Origin: Sthenelais limicola
Taxonomy: Eukaryota > Annelida > Polychaeta > Phyllodocida > Sigalionidae
NCBI GenBank assembly: GCA_942159475.1
Contig: OW804098.1
Coordinates: 119,189,374 to 119,253,373 of the forward strand
DNA length: 64,000 nucleotides
Direction: 5' to 3'
Part shown: positions 1-10,608 of the stretch, piece by piece
Layout: each line of letters opens with the position of its first letter
Position numbering within the stretch: position 1 is the first letter of the stretch
Notes under the pieces: generated by a model
Databases searched by the model: none
Told to the model about the DNA's origin: nothing
What the model saw: the letters and a program-made list of their open reading frames with translations, nothing else
Position numbers and translations under genes: made by a program

Positions 1-52
1 AAATGTGTACAGCTGCCAATTGTACATTTTCTGAAAATCTGACCCACATACC
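1..52 (-). repeat. Family B MITE fragment
   Basis: Reverse complement of the first ~50 bp of family B. GCTGCCAATTGTACATTTTC leads into TCTGACCCACATA. The other half lies outside the window or is lost. Confidence 0.8.
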
Positions 53-54
53 GT

Positions 55-146
55 ATATCAAACAGAAAATATAAAAACAATTCTTCATTGTGCTTAATGT
101 TTACCATCATTACAATCGGCTTGATCTCATTTCTCAACACATCACT
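55..146 (+). repeat. Family A MITE 3' fragment
   Basis: Matches the last quarter of family A: ATATAAAAACA, TGTTTACCATCATTA, AATCGGCTTGATCTCAT, ending CAACACATCAC. The central TIR core GACTTGTGACTC is deleted. It abuts the retrotransposon that follows. Confidence 0.7.
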
Positions 147-147
147 G

Positions 148-2460
148 TTATGGGACATTGATTCAATATTTAAAGACACCTGTAAATCATTCATTGATAT
201 CACTTCATAAACATTTAGAGATTCCCTAAATGACTAAGAATGAAGCCTATAGGCTTAGAGCAGTATATTTTCGTAATCTAGCTAATTCTGAGACCAGGCA
301 AGCCAGAAGTGAGTTCTTTAAAAACCAACTTGAAAGACACAAGTATGACTATAAAAAATGTTGGCAGATTTTAAATGACTATTTACCATTTAAAGATAAA
401 TCCAAATCCATTTCCAAAATCATAGATCCAGAAACAAATACCATGGCATATGCCAAAGATGTCGCAGACATAATTAATACATTTTTTGCCAACATTGGCC
501 CAAAAACTGCGGCTCTGCTGCCGGATAGTGATAATGAATTTGACCTTGGTCCTGTAGCCCCTAATGGTCACCTTATGGAACAGATACCTTATGAAGCCAT
601 AACAGTGGACTCACTCTCTAAAATCATTGATAACTTATCACCCTTTAAATCTTCTGGCTGTGACGATATACCCATGCAGTTATACAGTCTCCTATTTAAA
701 TGTATTAAACCTCAGCTAATTTACTTACTCAACCTGTCTATTATACATGGTAGCGTGCCCCACAGATGGAAACAGGCCACGGTAATACCTATTCCCAAAA
801 AAGGTAATGCCACCCACGTCACTAACCTTAGACCGATCTCTCTTACACACATATTTGGGAAGATTCTAATAAGAAACTAATAACTTGCTTTCACTATTCC
901 ACGGCGGTTTTAGGCAAAATGCCTCAACCATTGAAACAACATATCTGTTACTTTAAAAACTTGCCAATAACAGAAATCGACGTCATATAAGTACCCTTGT
1001 ATTCTTCGACTACCAAAAGGCGTTTGATTCTATCAACCATAACTTGTTAATTAAAAAGCTGGACCACCTTTGCTTACCAGTATGGTTTCGCTGCTGGATT
1101 AGGAATTATTTAAAAGGTAGACAACAAAAAGTTAGAGCTAACAATTCATTTTTCACGTATCGGCCGGTATCGTGTGGCGTCCCACAAGGTTCTATTTTGG
1201 GCCCACTATTCAATTTATTCATTAATGACATTTGTAATATCAACTATAATGGCCGAATACTTCTATTTGCTTATGATATTGTATTACTTAATGATGCACC
1301 GAAGAGAGATACCCTACTGGCACACTGCCAAGCAGATGTAAACAAAATTGCTGACTGGAGCCTTGCCAACAAATTATCCATCAGTTTGCCTAAAACGAAG
1401 GCAATCCTAATTCCAGCATCACAATTTCAGGCTAAAGTTAATGCAGACCCACCCTTGAACTTACAAATTTACCAGAATAATATTGACTGGGTTACTTCAT
1501 TTGTTTACCTTGGTCTAACTATTGATACAAGTCTGAAATTTGAGGTCATGGCAAAGCACATTATTAACAAGGCCAACTTGAGGTTATGTAATTTGTATAT
1601 CAATAGACACGCTTTGGACTGTAGAACTAGACTAATGTTAACCAAATCAATGATTCTAACCTACCTGGATTATAGCAAGGTATGTTACCTCAATTGTTAC
1701 AAATCTCACATTAACCAGCTGCAAGTGTTCCAGAATAAGGCTTTAAGATTTGCTTTAAAGAAACCCCGTAGATATAATATCGATTACTTGCACTTGGAAG
1801 CCGGAGTCATGACTGTTAAACAACGCATTTATTTTAATAATGTTAAATTCTACCAGAAGCAGCTCCATGTCCCCCGGATTGATTGGATTATTAAGGGGCA
1901 AGAAGCCAACTACCTCCTAAGAGAAAACAGGGGCCTCAACTTTGAGGTAAATCACCCAACGTGTAACAACTATCAAAATTCTCTTGCCTATAAAGGAGTG
2001 CTTATGTGGAACAACTTAAACGATAACCTGAAAAGTATTGAAGACAAACTTGCTTTTAAAAGAAGACTAAAAAATGATATTCTTGCAAATGTAATTAATT
2101 TACCGGATCTTTAATCCTCACCACATTTCTCTATGAAAAAAAGAAAAAAGACTTCATTCCTTTGACCACTTGTTATCCAACTATTATTATAGTGTATTTT
2201 CATATTGACCACCCAACTCAACTCACCACCAATATCACCCCTACCATCTCATCTCATTATTACCATTACCACCACCACTTATTGAATCGACATATGTATT
2301 AGTTACCAATACCTGCCATATTTGTGATTAACTGTTAATAGAGAAAATTCAGGGTTAGGCGGAATATCAGGTTTACCCGAGCCTCTTCACGTTTGTTATG
2401 ACATATGCCAGCACTTATCTACCTGAATAAAGATATGTTTAAAAAAAATAAAAAAAATAT
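148..2460 (+). mobile_element. 5'-truncated non-LTR retrotransposon (CR1/Jockey-like)
   Basis: A decayed LINE copy. It contains a reverse transcriptase pseudogene (230-2114), a ~320-bp 3' UTR, an AATAAA at 2426-2431 and an A-rich tail at 2441-2458. No endonuclease domain is visible upstream; the copy starts in the linker between endonuclease and RT, as expected for 5' truncation during target-primed reverse transcription. There is no RNase H domain. The C-terminal region with Y.G...WN.L and LAFKRRLKNDIL is typical of the CR1/Jockey side of the LINE tree (family knowledge). The exact 5' boundary is uncertain. Confidence 0.85.
230..2114 (+). pseudogene. Reverse transcriptase pseudogene of a CR1/Jockey-like LINE
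   Basis: ORF2-type RT that would have copied LINE RNA at a nicked target. Frame 1 (230-880) carries the linker and the motif PIPKKG....NLRPISLT..GKI. A frameshift near 865-880 moves the reading to the frame of HGGFRQNAST (900 onward), which is then cut by TAA at 954-956. From 957 to 2114 the frame is open. Motif A is FFDYQKAFDSI (about 1002-1034), motif B is CGVPQGSILGP (about 1173), and motif E-like VYLGLTID follows. The catalytic box reads FAYD at 1266-1277 in place of F/YADD, so the first aspartate is lost. GPLLF is shortened to GPLF. The frameshift, stop and lost active-site Asp make this copy dead. Confidence 0.9.
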
Positions 2461-3287
2461 TAACCATTGTTAGGTCCAGCAGGCTCACAATGTTTGATTG
2501 TTTTAAGGATTTTATTCATCGTATACAGGGTACATTATTCTCAGAGTGTGACGACTTGTAGCAGAAATTTCATTTACAATAAATTATAATTCGATCAGTT
2601 CGATTATTATAATATTACACTTGTGCATAGTTTAAATAGGTATTTATTTTTGTCTAAAATCAACAACCTGCGCCGTGTCACTACTATTTAATGGATAATG
2701 GATCAGTTGTTTTACTGCAAATAGATGAAGCCCCAAACCCCCTAAAAGTGTGTTAAGTCATGATAAACAGATTATCAATATAACTATTCTCTATATTCCG
2801 ATTAACAACGTCTCCACATCGTGCCAACGACAAAGGTAATTTACAAATACATATATTCACACTAAAGTTCACACCTCATACAAACATTATAGGGTCTAGC
2901 AATTTCTAAACCTATTCACTATCTCTGAAACTTCTAGAATTACATAGGGTCATTTCTCTTATGTTGAACCTCTATGGGAAGTGCATTCCATATATATTTT
3001 ACCTTTCCAAACCAACTTCCCTGTCCCATGCCATAATAATGTTTCATTGTAAGACCTCCTGCATCTCATACTTCATCTCTTTTATACTTTACTTTGCTGT
3101 ATAAACATCCTGAATATAAAAAAATGTCAGTCAGTAATGCTCTAAGATTGAAGACAGGAAGAGTGCCCTATTCATCTCCAACAAGGCCATTGTTCTGATT
3201 AGTCTATATCCACTAAACAATGTGTATTAACGGGCACAAGCACTTCCCAAGGCAACTGTAGCTTTGGCAGGCGACTGTAACTCAACA
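2461..3287. other. AT-rich spacer, no gene seen
   Basis: No convincing coding signal. At 2509-2590 a segment TTTTATTCATCGTATACAGG... with ATTCTCAG resembles the antisense tail-like segments at 5236, 10798 and 25018. It may be the reverse-oriented 3' end of a short retroposon. Confidence 0.5.
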
Positions 3288-3684
3288 TGTGATGAGTTAG
3301 AAAAAGATGAGTCACAAGTCGCAACATTTTTGTATTTATTTTTATTCAATTCAAGGCCAATACAACATTGATATTTATTAGAGTGATTCTTTCACAAGAT
3401 TGCTTTGTTGGAATATTTTCATTTTTGGGTTATTTCACGCTGTTTGTAGTATGAATACATGTACAGAATTTCAAGAGAGTATACTTAACATATGCATGCA
3501 TTTCTCAGACCAACCTGTAGAGTATATTTAGCTACTTTACAAGTAATAATCAACCATATTCGTTGCAATTTCCTTTTTCAAAAAGAAAAATATCAAATCG
3601 GCTTGATCTCATTTTTTGAAATAGAATGGTATCTCAAAAACCATTTTCTGCGACTTGTGACTCATTTTCCTATAACACATCACA
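3288..3684 (+). mobile_element. Family A MITE, full length
   Basis: 397 bp. It opens TGTGATGAGTTAGAAAAAGA then GTCACAAGTCGCAA, and closes TTTCTGCGACTTGTGACTC, ATTTTCCTATAACACATCACA: matching terminal inverted repeats of ~38 bp. The interior is non-coding. The 125-residue reading frame over it is accidental. Confidence 0.88.
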
Positions 3685-4087
3685 AACAAATACTCCCAAG
3701 CAAATTGTCCCAGACTGATAGAATTTACAGAAGTAATATAGCAGAACGAACCCCCAATTCAGAGGAAATATTAGTCTTATCTATTCACAGTCACTACATA
3801 TATATTATGGTAACCCAACCATTTACCTCAGCCAATAATACAATGGGAGTCCTTGCCCAGAGGAGATGATGAAATAATGCGTGCCTGAGAGCAGAGACAA
3901 CATGACCCCTACCCGTGGACTGATTGCTGTCTATTCATATGTATTGAGATGATGACTGATTTCTACCCATCCTGCACAATGGTGCATATCTGTAGCTGTT
4001 CGTAGTGCTTGTATGTGTGTCAGTGCAAGGCAAGACATATATGTATTAAGTCACAAATGTAGGATTTGCCTTTGTCAATCCACATAA
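3685..4087. other. Spacer, nothing recognised
   Basis: No repeat boundary or coding signal found between the family A copy and the 23-bp array. Confidence 0.4.
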
Positions 4088-4569
4088 TTTCAATCAATTT
4101 TGCCTCAACGCTTCTCTCAAATTTGCTTCACCAATTGTCTCAAATTTGCTTCACCAATTCTCTCAAATTCGCTTCACCAATTCTCTCAAATTCGCTTCAC
4201 CAATTCTCTCAATTTTGCCTCACCAATTTTCTCAATTTTGCCTCACCAATTTTCTCAATTTTGCTTCACCAATTCTCTCAATTTTGCCTCACCAATTCTC
4301 CCAATTTTGCCTCAACACTTCTCTCAATTTTGCCTCAGCACTTTTCTCAACTTTGCTTCACCAATTTTTTCAATTTGCTTCACCAATTTTCTTATGTTCA
4401 CTTTACAAGGTCTCTCAATTTTGCCCCAACGATTCTCTCACGATCACTTCACAGGTTTTCTAAATTCCGCTTCATTAGTTACTCTCAATTTCCCTTCACA
4501 ATCATCAAATTCCCCTTCATCGATTCTCACAATTCTCCTTCACCGATTCTCACAATTCAGCACAATTCT
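4088..4569 (+). repeat. 23-bp minisatellite
   Basis: About 20 diverging copies of CTCAATTTTGCYTCACCAATTYT-type units; the spacing is 23 bp where measured (for example 4162 to 4185). Because 23 is not a multiple of 3 and the unit has no stop, three overlapping frames stay open (4066-4654). These are not genes. Copies degenerate towards 4569. Confidence 0.88.
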
Positions 4570-4710
4570 CCTCGGCAGAGAGCAGCTTGGATGGTGTCCC
4601 CAACATATGAATGATGTTCTTTATGAAGCCCTGTTGCAAAAACACCCTAACTAATCGTTAGCTGAGGGTGAAGCTTTAAACTGTATTTGTGAGCTAAATA
4701 AATAAATATA

Positions 4711-4856
4711 TCAAACATAAAATATAGAAGCCCTTCTTAGATACCCTTAATGTTTACTATCATTAGAATCGGCTTGATCTCAGCTTTTCAGATATGTTGA
4801 TATCTCAGAATCCAATTTTCGCGACATGTTACCCATTTTCCTGTGAGACATACACA
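4711..4856 (+). repeat. Family A MITE, 3' fragment
   Basis: Starts ATCAAACATAAAATATAGAA, includes AATCGGCTTGATCTCA, and ends with a mutated right TIR (GCGACATGTTACCCATTTTCC). The left two thirds are missing. Confidence 0.8.
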
Positions 4857-5177
4857 TTATGTGAGCTAGCCGCAGTATGAATGGTCTCAGTAAGTGTTAG
4901 GCATACACTCACTTTGCTAAGTAAAATTCTCTGTATCTCCCAAACCCATTCACTGGAGAAGTGTTTGTTCGAAGCCTCTGGAGTGGAACCAACATTTGTT
5001 TAGCCAAGGATGAGTAGGTGCGCCTAGTATATTGATTTTCCCTGCCCCATTCACTCCAATCTTCAGCATTGCTGAATAGTAAATTTGTACCTATATATTA
5101 TGCCTGTGACCGAATGACAATGTACAATTCGCCTTCACAAATCCTCCCAAAAATGAGGCAACATAGGCTTCAAAATA
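4857..5177. other. Spacer, nothing recognised
   Basis: No coding or repeat structure seen, apart from TGTACAATTCGCCTTCACAAATCCTCCCAAA near 5121, which resembles a scrap of family B in minus orientation. Confidence 0.4.
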
Positions 5178-5850
5178 TGTGATGTGTACAGGAAAATGAG
5201 TCACAAGTCGTTCACAGAGGATTCAGATTAGATTTAAAAATATTTTATTCAGGTCTATGAACATTTCCATACATGAAGCACGAATATTCTCAGGACAGCC
5301 TGAATTATTACAATTTGTTTTTACATAAATAAGTCAGGATAGTTTAGGTACAACTGTTGTTATCATTACTGCTATATACATTTATTAATACCAAATCTTA
5401 GAAAGATTAATAATTTCGTATTTTAAGCAAGTTATACATGGTCCCAATTTACAAACGAAGCAATATAATATAAAAACAATACCCATACTCATTAAACACT
5501 GCAGTTGCAGTAGTTTGAGGCAAGATATTTCTCAAACGTTTTTCCACAAGAACACTTGCTCAGAATGTTTTCACTTCTGAGGTGTTCAGTGCTGCTGGTA
5601 GCATGAATACAGGTACCACATTTCAACACTATGTATTGAATATATCTAGGTTTTCTAAAGTTATCCTAAGGAGTATATTTATTTATATTTAACAATTTTA
5701 CTCTAGTTATTGACCATCACAACATTTCGCTACCTTTTTTCTCATCCATAAAAAATAAAGAAATACTTATTTGATGTTATTTATGTTAACCATCATTAGA
5801 ATAGGCTTGATCTATTTTTTTCAAATATGATGATATCTCAAAACAGATTG
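5178..5850 (+). mobile_element. Family A MITE, interrupted and decayed
   Basis: Left TIR TGTGATGTGTACAGGAAAAT at 5178. The family A sequence breaks off near 5223 and resumes near 5538 (CACAAGAACACTTGCTCAG). It continues to TTGATCTATTTTTTTCAAAT. The right TIR is lost. The 5223-5538 insert contains TATTTTATTCAGG...ATTCTCAGGACAG, a possible antisense retroposon tail. Confidence 0.7.
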
Positions 5851-6866
5851 CTTGCATTAATATAATACTTATCAATACAATAATATGAATTACATTCAGA
5901 TATTACTAGTAGTTATCAGCCTAATTTAGCATAATTTGTTTATTTGTGCTCCCTGTGAGAAGTTCTGTATAGAAATCACTCGCTGGTCTGTCGGCCCATG
6001 TCACCAAACTAACTGTAACACATATAATTATTGATATGAACTGAACGGGAAGACCATTAAACCTGTATACTACTTGTTGTCAGCAGTTTCCTATTGATAA
6101 TACTCTACATAATGGTATCCCAGCGAATAGCCTGACTTCATTTTTAATATTAAATTTAATCATATTTATTTGGTGAACCTTGAATTTTGGGTCATACTAA
6201 TGTTTTCTGATGAATTCCAGAAGTCAAGAATCCGAATCTGCCAAGTACCAGTCTGTAACCGTTGGGAAACTAATTATTGATGTTTGAAACTGCATGTAAT
6301 GTCAACTAAGAATCAAAATGATGAACCTGATGTGTACTGAAGATAGCATAGAAGAACTGTGTTTTGCACAAAAAGTTGATGAAAAATCATTTTTCCGGAA
6401 CAATTACGTACCATATAATGAATGCATAATGGAAATAAAATAATTACAAAACAACAAAACCTCATCGGTATTCTACCTCCACAACCTGCATTAGGCTGAG
6501 GAACAGAAGGGATGCGCCGATAATGAGAGAAGATGGATGAATATTCCATATACTTAACACTACATAGCTCATCTGTAGGAGACATGGGCCGTACAGTTAT
6601 AGAGCATTAGATATAGATCTATCAACATGCATCAATGGATAATTAGATCATACGTACACACGGTAACAACAGGGGACTTGCAGCACATTTGTATGCAATA
6701 GGGGGATTGTGTTAGTCACAGCATGAAATATTGAGTGATTGATTGATTGATTGATGAATAAGTTTTTGTGTCTCAGTTTTGCATAAGAGATCGACAAAAA
6801 TGGTATACTGGCCCCTGGATCGTCCGGCCATTACCATTAATTAAATGTGGATCAGATGTCTCTAAT
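5851..6866. other. AT-rich spacer with short (TTGA)n
   Basis: About 1 kb without a supported gene. A short tetranucleotide run GATTGATTGATTGATTGAT lies at about 6737-6755. The 90-residue minus frame at 6313-6585 shows no family features. Confidence 0.45.
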
Positions 6867-7108
6867 ATTTGGGTCAGATTTTTAGAATATGTACAACTGG
6901 CAGCTTTACATATTTAGTTTCTGCTAAACTCTGCTAAAATAATGATACATTTTGGGTATATCTGAGTATATTTGGTATCGCATTGATTTAAAGTATCAGT
7001 TTTGTTATCTTAAATTGCATTTTGAAGCTCATTTCTGTCTTAAATGTGGATTATTTGAGAGGTTTGGTGAAGGTGAATTGTACATTTTCTGAAAATCTGA
7101 CCCATGTG
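6867..7108 (+). mobile_element. Family B MITE, full length
   Basis: Left end TTGGGTCAGATTTTTAGAAT, right end ACATTTTCTGAAAATCTGAC then CCATGTG. About 240 bp with inverted ends. It includes the conserved centre TATATCTGAGTATATTTGGT. Confidence 0.88.
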
Positions 7109-7415
7109 TATCTAACAGGGATAGACAAACTTGTGGGACTGGTATCTGACACCAAGGCTTTGCTTTTCCAAGCCCCTTTTGACTCTTCCCCTCCCCCCCA
7201 CCCACCAACCTCCCCCACCCTAACACACATACTTCCTTCCGTCTATAAGCCAAACAGGAACTTAGGCAAAACAGATACAACATTGAACTCATATCAATTG
7301 TTGGTCCTTGCCACTCTCTATAAGTCATTCACATCCAGAGAAGCGTGCAGAGCTAGACATTCCCACATTGGCATATTATAGAAATACATCGCAGATGCAA
7401 GATATTATACTTAGC
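7109..7415. other. Spacer, nothing recognised
   Basis: Contains a C-rich run at 7186-7225 only. Open frames on both strands are short and featureless. Confidence 0.4.
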
Positions 7416-7512
7416 ACTTATAGGACAAGTTGCCGCACAGCGCGTAAATAAAGGACGAGACCGCAGGTCGAGTCCTTTATTTACGCGTCGTGCGGCAACG
7501 AGTCCTATAAGT
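7416..7512. repeat. 97-bp foldback palindrome
   Basis: Left arm ACTTATAGGAC..GTTGCCGCAC..CGCGTAAATAAAGGAC..GACC pairs with the right arm GGTC...GTCCTTTATTTACGCG..GTGCGGCAAC..GTCCTATAAGT. Only about three dinucleotide mismatch sites occur and there is almost no loop. The outer arms share TATAGGAC with the hairpin at 27358-27495. Confidence 0.9.
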
Positions 7513-7532
7513 TGATTATTATACATGCCTTA

Positions 7533-7930
7533 GGGTCTGACTAAAAGACGCACAGCACCGAAAACCCGCACAGCATCCGCACAGCACCCGCACAGCACCG
7601 CCGCTACTTGTACTTATATTAGACGCACCACTTTGCCATTTTGCACATGAAATATTCTTCTGATAACCATGATATTTGAGGATACAAATTATCGAATCCG
7701 GATCTCAAAAGCCTGTAAATATGGGTTTTATAACTGGAATAATTTTACTGTAAATAGCTGTCAAAGTTCGTGATATTTAGATTAATTAGTAGAATAATCT
7801 ACTGTCATTAAATCACTGTCCCAGTCATATATTGCAATATTTGTGGAAACTACTGGTATTTTTTTTAATTGATGCTTGCGAGAATAGGCAACTTTATTAA
7901 ATACTCTGAATGAAAGGAGAATCAACGCAA
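7533..7930. repeat. Left arm of the 1.9-kb element
   Basis: The outer ~75 bp is near-identical to the inverse of the right end. The inner part is alignable but diverged and gapped. The inner limit was set by eye. Confidence 0.75.
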
Positions 7931-8999
7931 TGTCTTATAACATTATATAGAAACATGTTTATTCAATGATTAGTCACATTTTCTACAAGCAAAGAAAACT
8001 ATCATTTCTCTTGCCTGTTATACGACATGGCCAAACCAAGATCAAAAGAAATTACGTTAATTTTCTCAAAATCTTTCTGACATCAGAAATACCCCACTTT
8101 TAGATATCTGGCTTCAATATTTTAGATTTTAGAGGGAAAAACCACTGTGTTATTGCCTAAAAATTAAAGAAAATCCTACCGATAATGAGAAAAAGTGTGT
8201 AAAGGGAAAACAATTATGTCAAATCGATGTTATATGTTTATTCACATTCCATATCATGACCTGGCTACCGAATAATTTGAAAAAAAAATAGTTCTAATAG
8301 TTCATTGGTTGATTTGCAATGCAAAAATATATGGGGAACTTAGTCTGGGGGTGTCAACTTAACGTGCCTATCTAAACCTAGAATGAAGATATGTTCGAAA
8401 TTCAAATATGGGTATAGTAGAATTTTTTTAGATAGGTTTCAATGTATTCGCCAATATAATAATTAAGTTGAATATTTCCATTTTCTTCGGAATTAGAGCA
8501 TATATATATATTTGGGAAAGTTTTATGTCACTAGAACGTGCCGGACATTTTAGTTAATAAAAAATAAAATATTTAAAGTTGAAAAAATTAAAGTATGGCT
8601 GAAGGTAAACATAAAGTCACATTATCCCCTTGCCGCTGCCATTACCATTACCATTACTGAATCGTTTTTTTTTATGTAACTTCTCTTCTAGTTGGAATAT
8701 TTTCACAAACTAAAAAGCAATATCACCGATTCATATGTTGAGACCTATGAATTACACAAGAATTCGATTCATTCTGGCCATATTTGTTTAATTCATTTCT
8801 AATTTAAATCCTCCTTTATGTAGAAATATGTACTATTAATTCCTCGGTCCTCTTGTCATCAATATTCTCGTCACAGACTCTACCAAGCTGCCCTGACCAC
8901 AATACTAATTATCAAAAACGTTCCCGTTTTCTGGTATCTGGTATCTTCATACAGTGATCGTTTTCTGAACAGAATTTGTATTACATGTATATACAATAA

Positions 9000-9432
9000 A
9001 GCATTGCGTTTATTCTGATTCTATTCAAAATATTTATTAGTTTCCCCAGTTTCCCACACTCGCAAGCTTGAGTACAGAATGAACCACCAGTGATTTCCAC
9101 AAATCTTCCATTCGTTGACTGGGAGATTTATTTAAATAATTACAAGTGACTAAATTACAGAAAATTAATTTAAACATCACTGGAAGTGTTTGCAACTTCG
9201 ACAGTTAATCACAGTAAAACTATTCAACTATACAATCCCATATTTACGGGCTTTTGAGTTCCACACATCATTATTGATATCCTAAAATTTCCCGGTTATA
9301 AATTAAATATTTCATGTGAAAAACTGTGAAGAGGTGAGTCCAATATTAGTCACGCAAGTAGCGGCGGTGCTGTGCGGGTGCCGTGCGGATGCTGTGCGGG
9401 TTTTCGGTGCTGTGCGTCTTTTAGTCATACCG
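9000..9432. repeat. Right arm of the 1.9-kb element
   Basis: Inverse of the left arm. The 64-residue minus frame here (9312-9506) crosses the TIR and flank and is not a gene. Confidence 0.75.
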
Positions 9433-9441
9433 CATGCCTTA

Positions 9442-9752
9442 TAGTAAGTTGATTGCGTCGGCAACCTTGCGTCGGCAATCTTGCGCCACCAAACTTGCGT
9501 CGCCATGACAACGAGCTGGTAATGTACTAGTCCAATACCACGTTACAAGTAATGTGCAGCTGTCGGGGCCTCAGTATTGAATGCGTGTATAATAATTATA
9601 TGATAATTGATTAGCAATTAAATCGCCAGCAGCTACCAGAAGGAACTTCATGGATAATTCAATTCTCCATTAAGGTTCACCTAAAATGCAATGAATGAAT
9701 GGGTATGCCTAGTGTATATATGCATATTCTCTATAGTCAGTTTCATTGGTCA
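9442..9752. other. Spacer with TTGCGTCGGCAA-type short repeats
   Basis: At 9448-9510 the motif TTGCGTCGGCAA and relatives (TTGCGCCACCAA, TTGCGTCGCCAT) repeat about four times. Nothing coding is seen. Confidence 0.5.
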
Positions 9753-9858
9753 TCTGGACATTGTCATATTGAGTCCCAGAGCAGATTTTACATTTGTCTC
9801 ATTTTCAATTCATTTTCCTTTTATTTCACTTATATCTTCACATACATCCCTCAGTTTT
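9753..9858 (+). repeat. Family E repeat, copy 1
   Basis: TTTACATTTGTCT, then TTCATTTTCCTTTTATTTCA, then TATCTTCACATA and CTCAGTTTT. The same block recurs at 13941-14045. The element type is unknown. Confidence 0.7.
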
Positions 9859-10353
9859 ATTTTAAATTCACACATTTAGTTATTGATGTCATTCCCTTTT
9901 GTTTGGTGAAAGAATTAGAGAGGCTAATATCAAACTTAGTAAGAAAAGTGGGACAAGTGGGGTTCTGAAATATATAGGTTCTCCGGACCAGTGGCTTGGG
10001 TGACAGTACTAAGCTCCTGTTTATTGTTGGTGAAAATAGTTTTTGCACAGGACCACAACTCATCCAGTTGCACACATCTTGTAACCCTCCCTAGCAACAC
10101 AGATGCTTGTACATGAAATACATATGAAAGTGATGAAGGAAACATTTTTAATGACATGACACCAAATGGATTCGTAACATACCATCATATTTGAATAGAT
10201 GAGATTAAGATTATGTAATGATCTCATAGTACCCATGTACAACATAACACTACTTACTATAATTATCCCATCCCTCATCCATCTAATTCACATCATTTAT
10301 TCAAATGTGCTCATCATCATTATGAACATTCAAGGGATTATATCACATCTAAA
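9859..10353. other. Spacer, nothing recognised
   Basis: Several short minus frames overlap here without domain features. No repeat family was recognised. Confidence 0.4.
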
Positions 10354-10608
10354 TAGCGGAACTCCACTATAGCTAAAAAACGGTGCCAACAGGCAAAATT
10401 CGTCGCCAACATTTCTAAAAATTCGGAAAATTCAACATGACTAAAAATTCTAGTGGATGAGGGGGTAAAATAGGTTGTTGGCAACACATTTATGTGTTGC
10501 CAACAATTGCAAAATATCTAACTTGATTAGATATTTCGTCGCAAAAAAATCGTCGCAGCTGTTTTTGCCTGTTGGTGCCGTTTTTTTACCTATAGTGGAG
10601 TTCCGCTA
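10354..10608. mobile_element. 255-bp MITE with 45-bp TIRs and TA flanks
   Basis: Left GCGGAACTCCACTATAG.TA, then AAAAACGGTGCCAACAGGCA. The right end is the inverse: GCCTGTTGGTGCCGTTTTTT, then ACCTATAGTGGAGTTCCGC. TA on both sides suggests a TA-target (mariner-like) or related transposon. The interior holds a second hairpin, TTGTTGGCAACACATTTATG then TGTTGCCAACAA (10473-10506). Single copy in this window. Confidence 0.88.

Larger units (their letters stand above)
7533..9432. mobile_element. 1,900-bp non-autonomous DNA transposon, MULE-like
   Basis: Perfect 9-bp direct repeats CATGCCTTA at 7524-7532 and 9433-9441 flank the element. Its ends are inverted repeats: TGACTAAAAGACGCACAGCA, then CGAAAACCCGCACAGCATCC, on the left; GGATGCTGTGCGGGTTTTCG, TGCTGTGCGTCTTTTAGTCA on the right. 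After the ~75-bp conserved end the arms continue to match with gaps for ~400 bp (for example CACATGAAATATT, CTGTAAATATGGG, ATTTGTGGAAA, GCTTGCGAG). The core, about 7930-9000, has no coding region. Long TIRs plus a 9-bp duplication fit Mutator-like elements by family rules; no transposase confirms it. Confidence 0.82.

Noticed and set aside
4066..4654. Three overlapping reading frames of 105-184 codons
   Set aside because: All are readings of a 23-bp stop-free tandem repeat in different frames.
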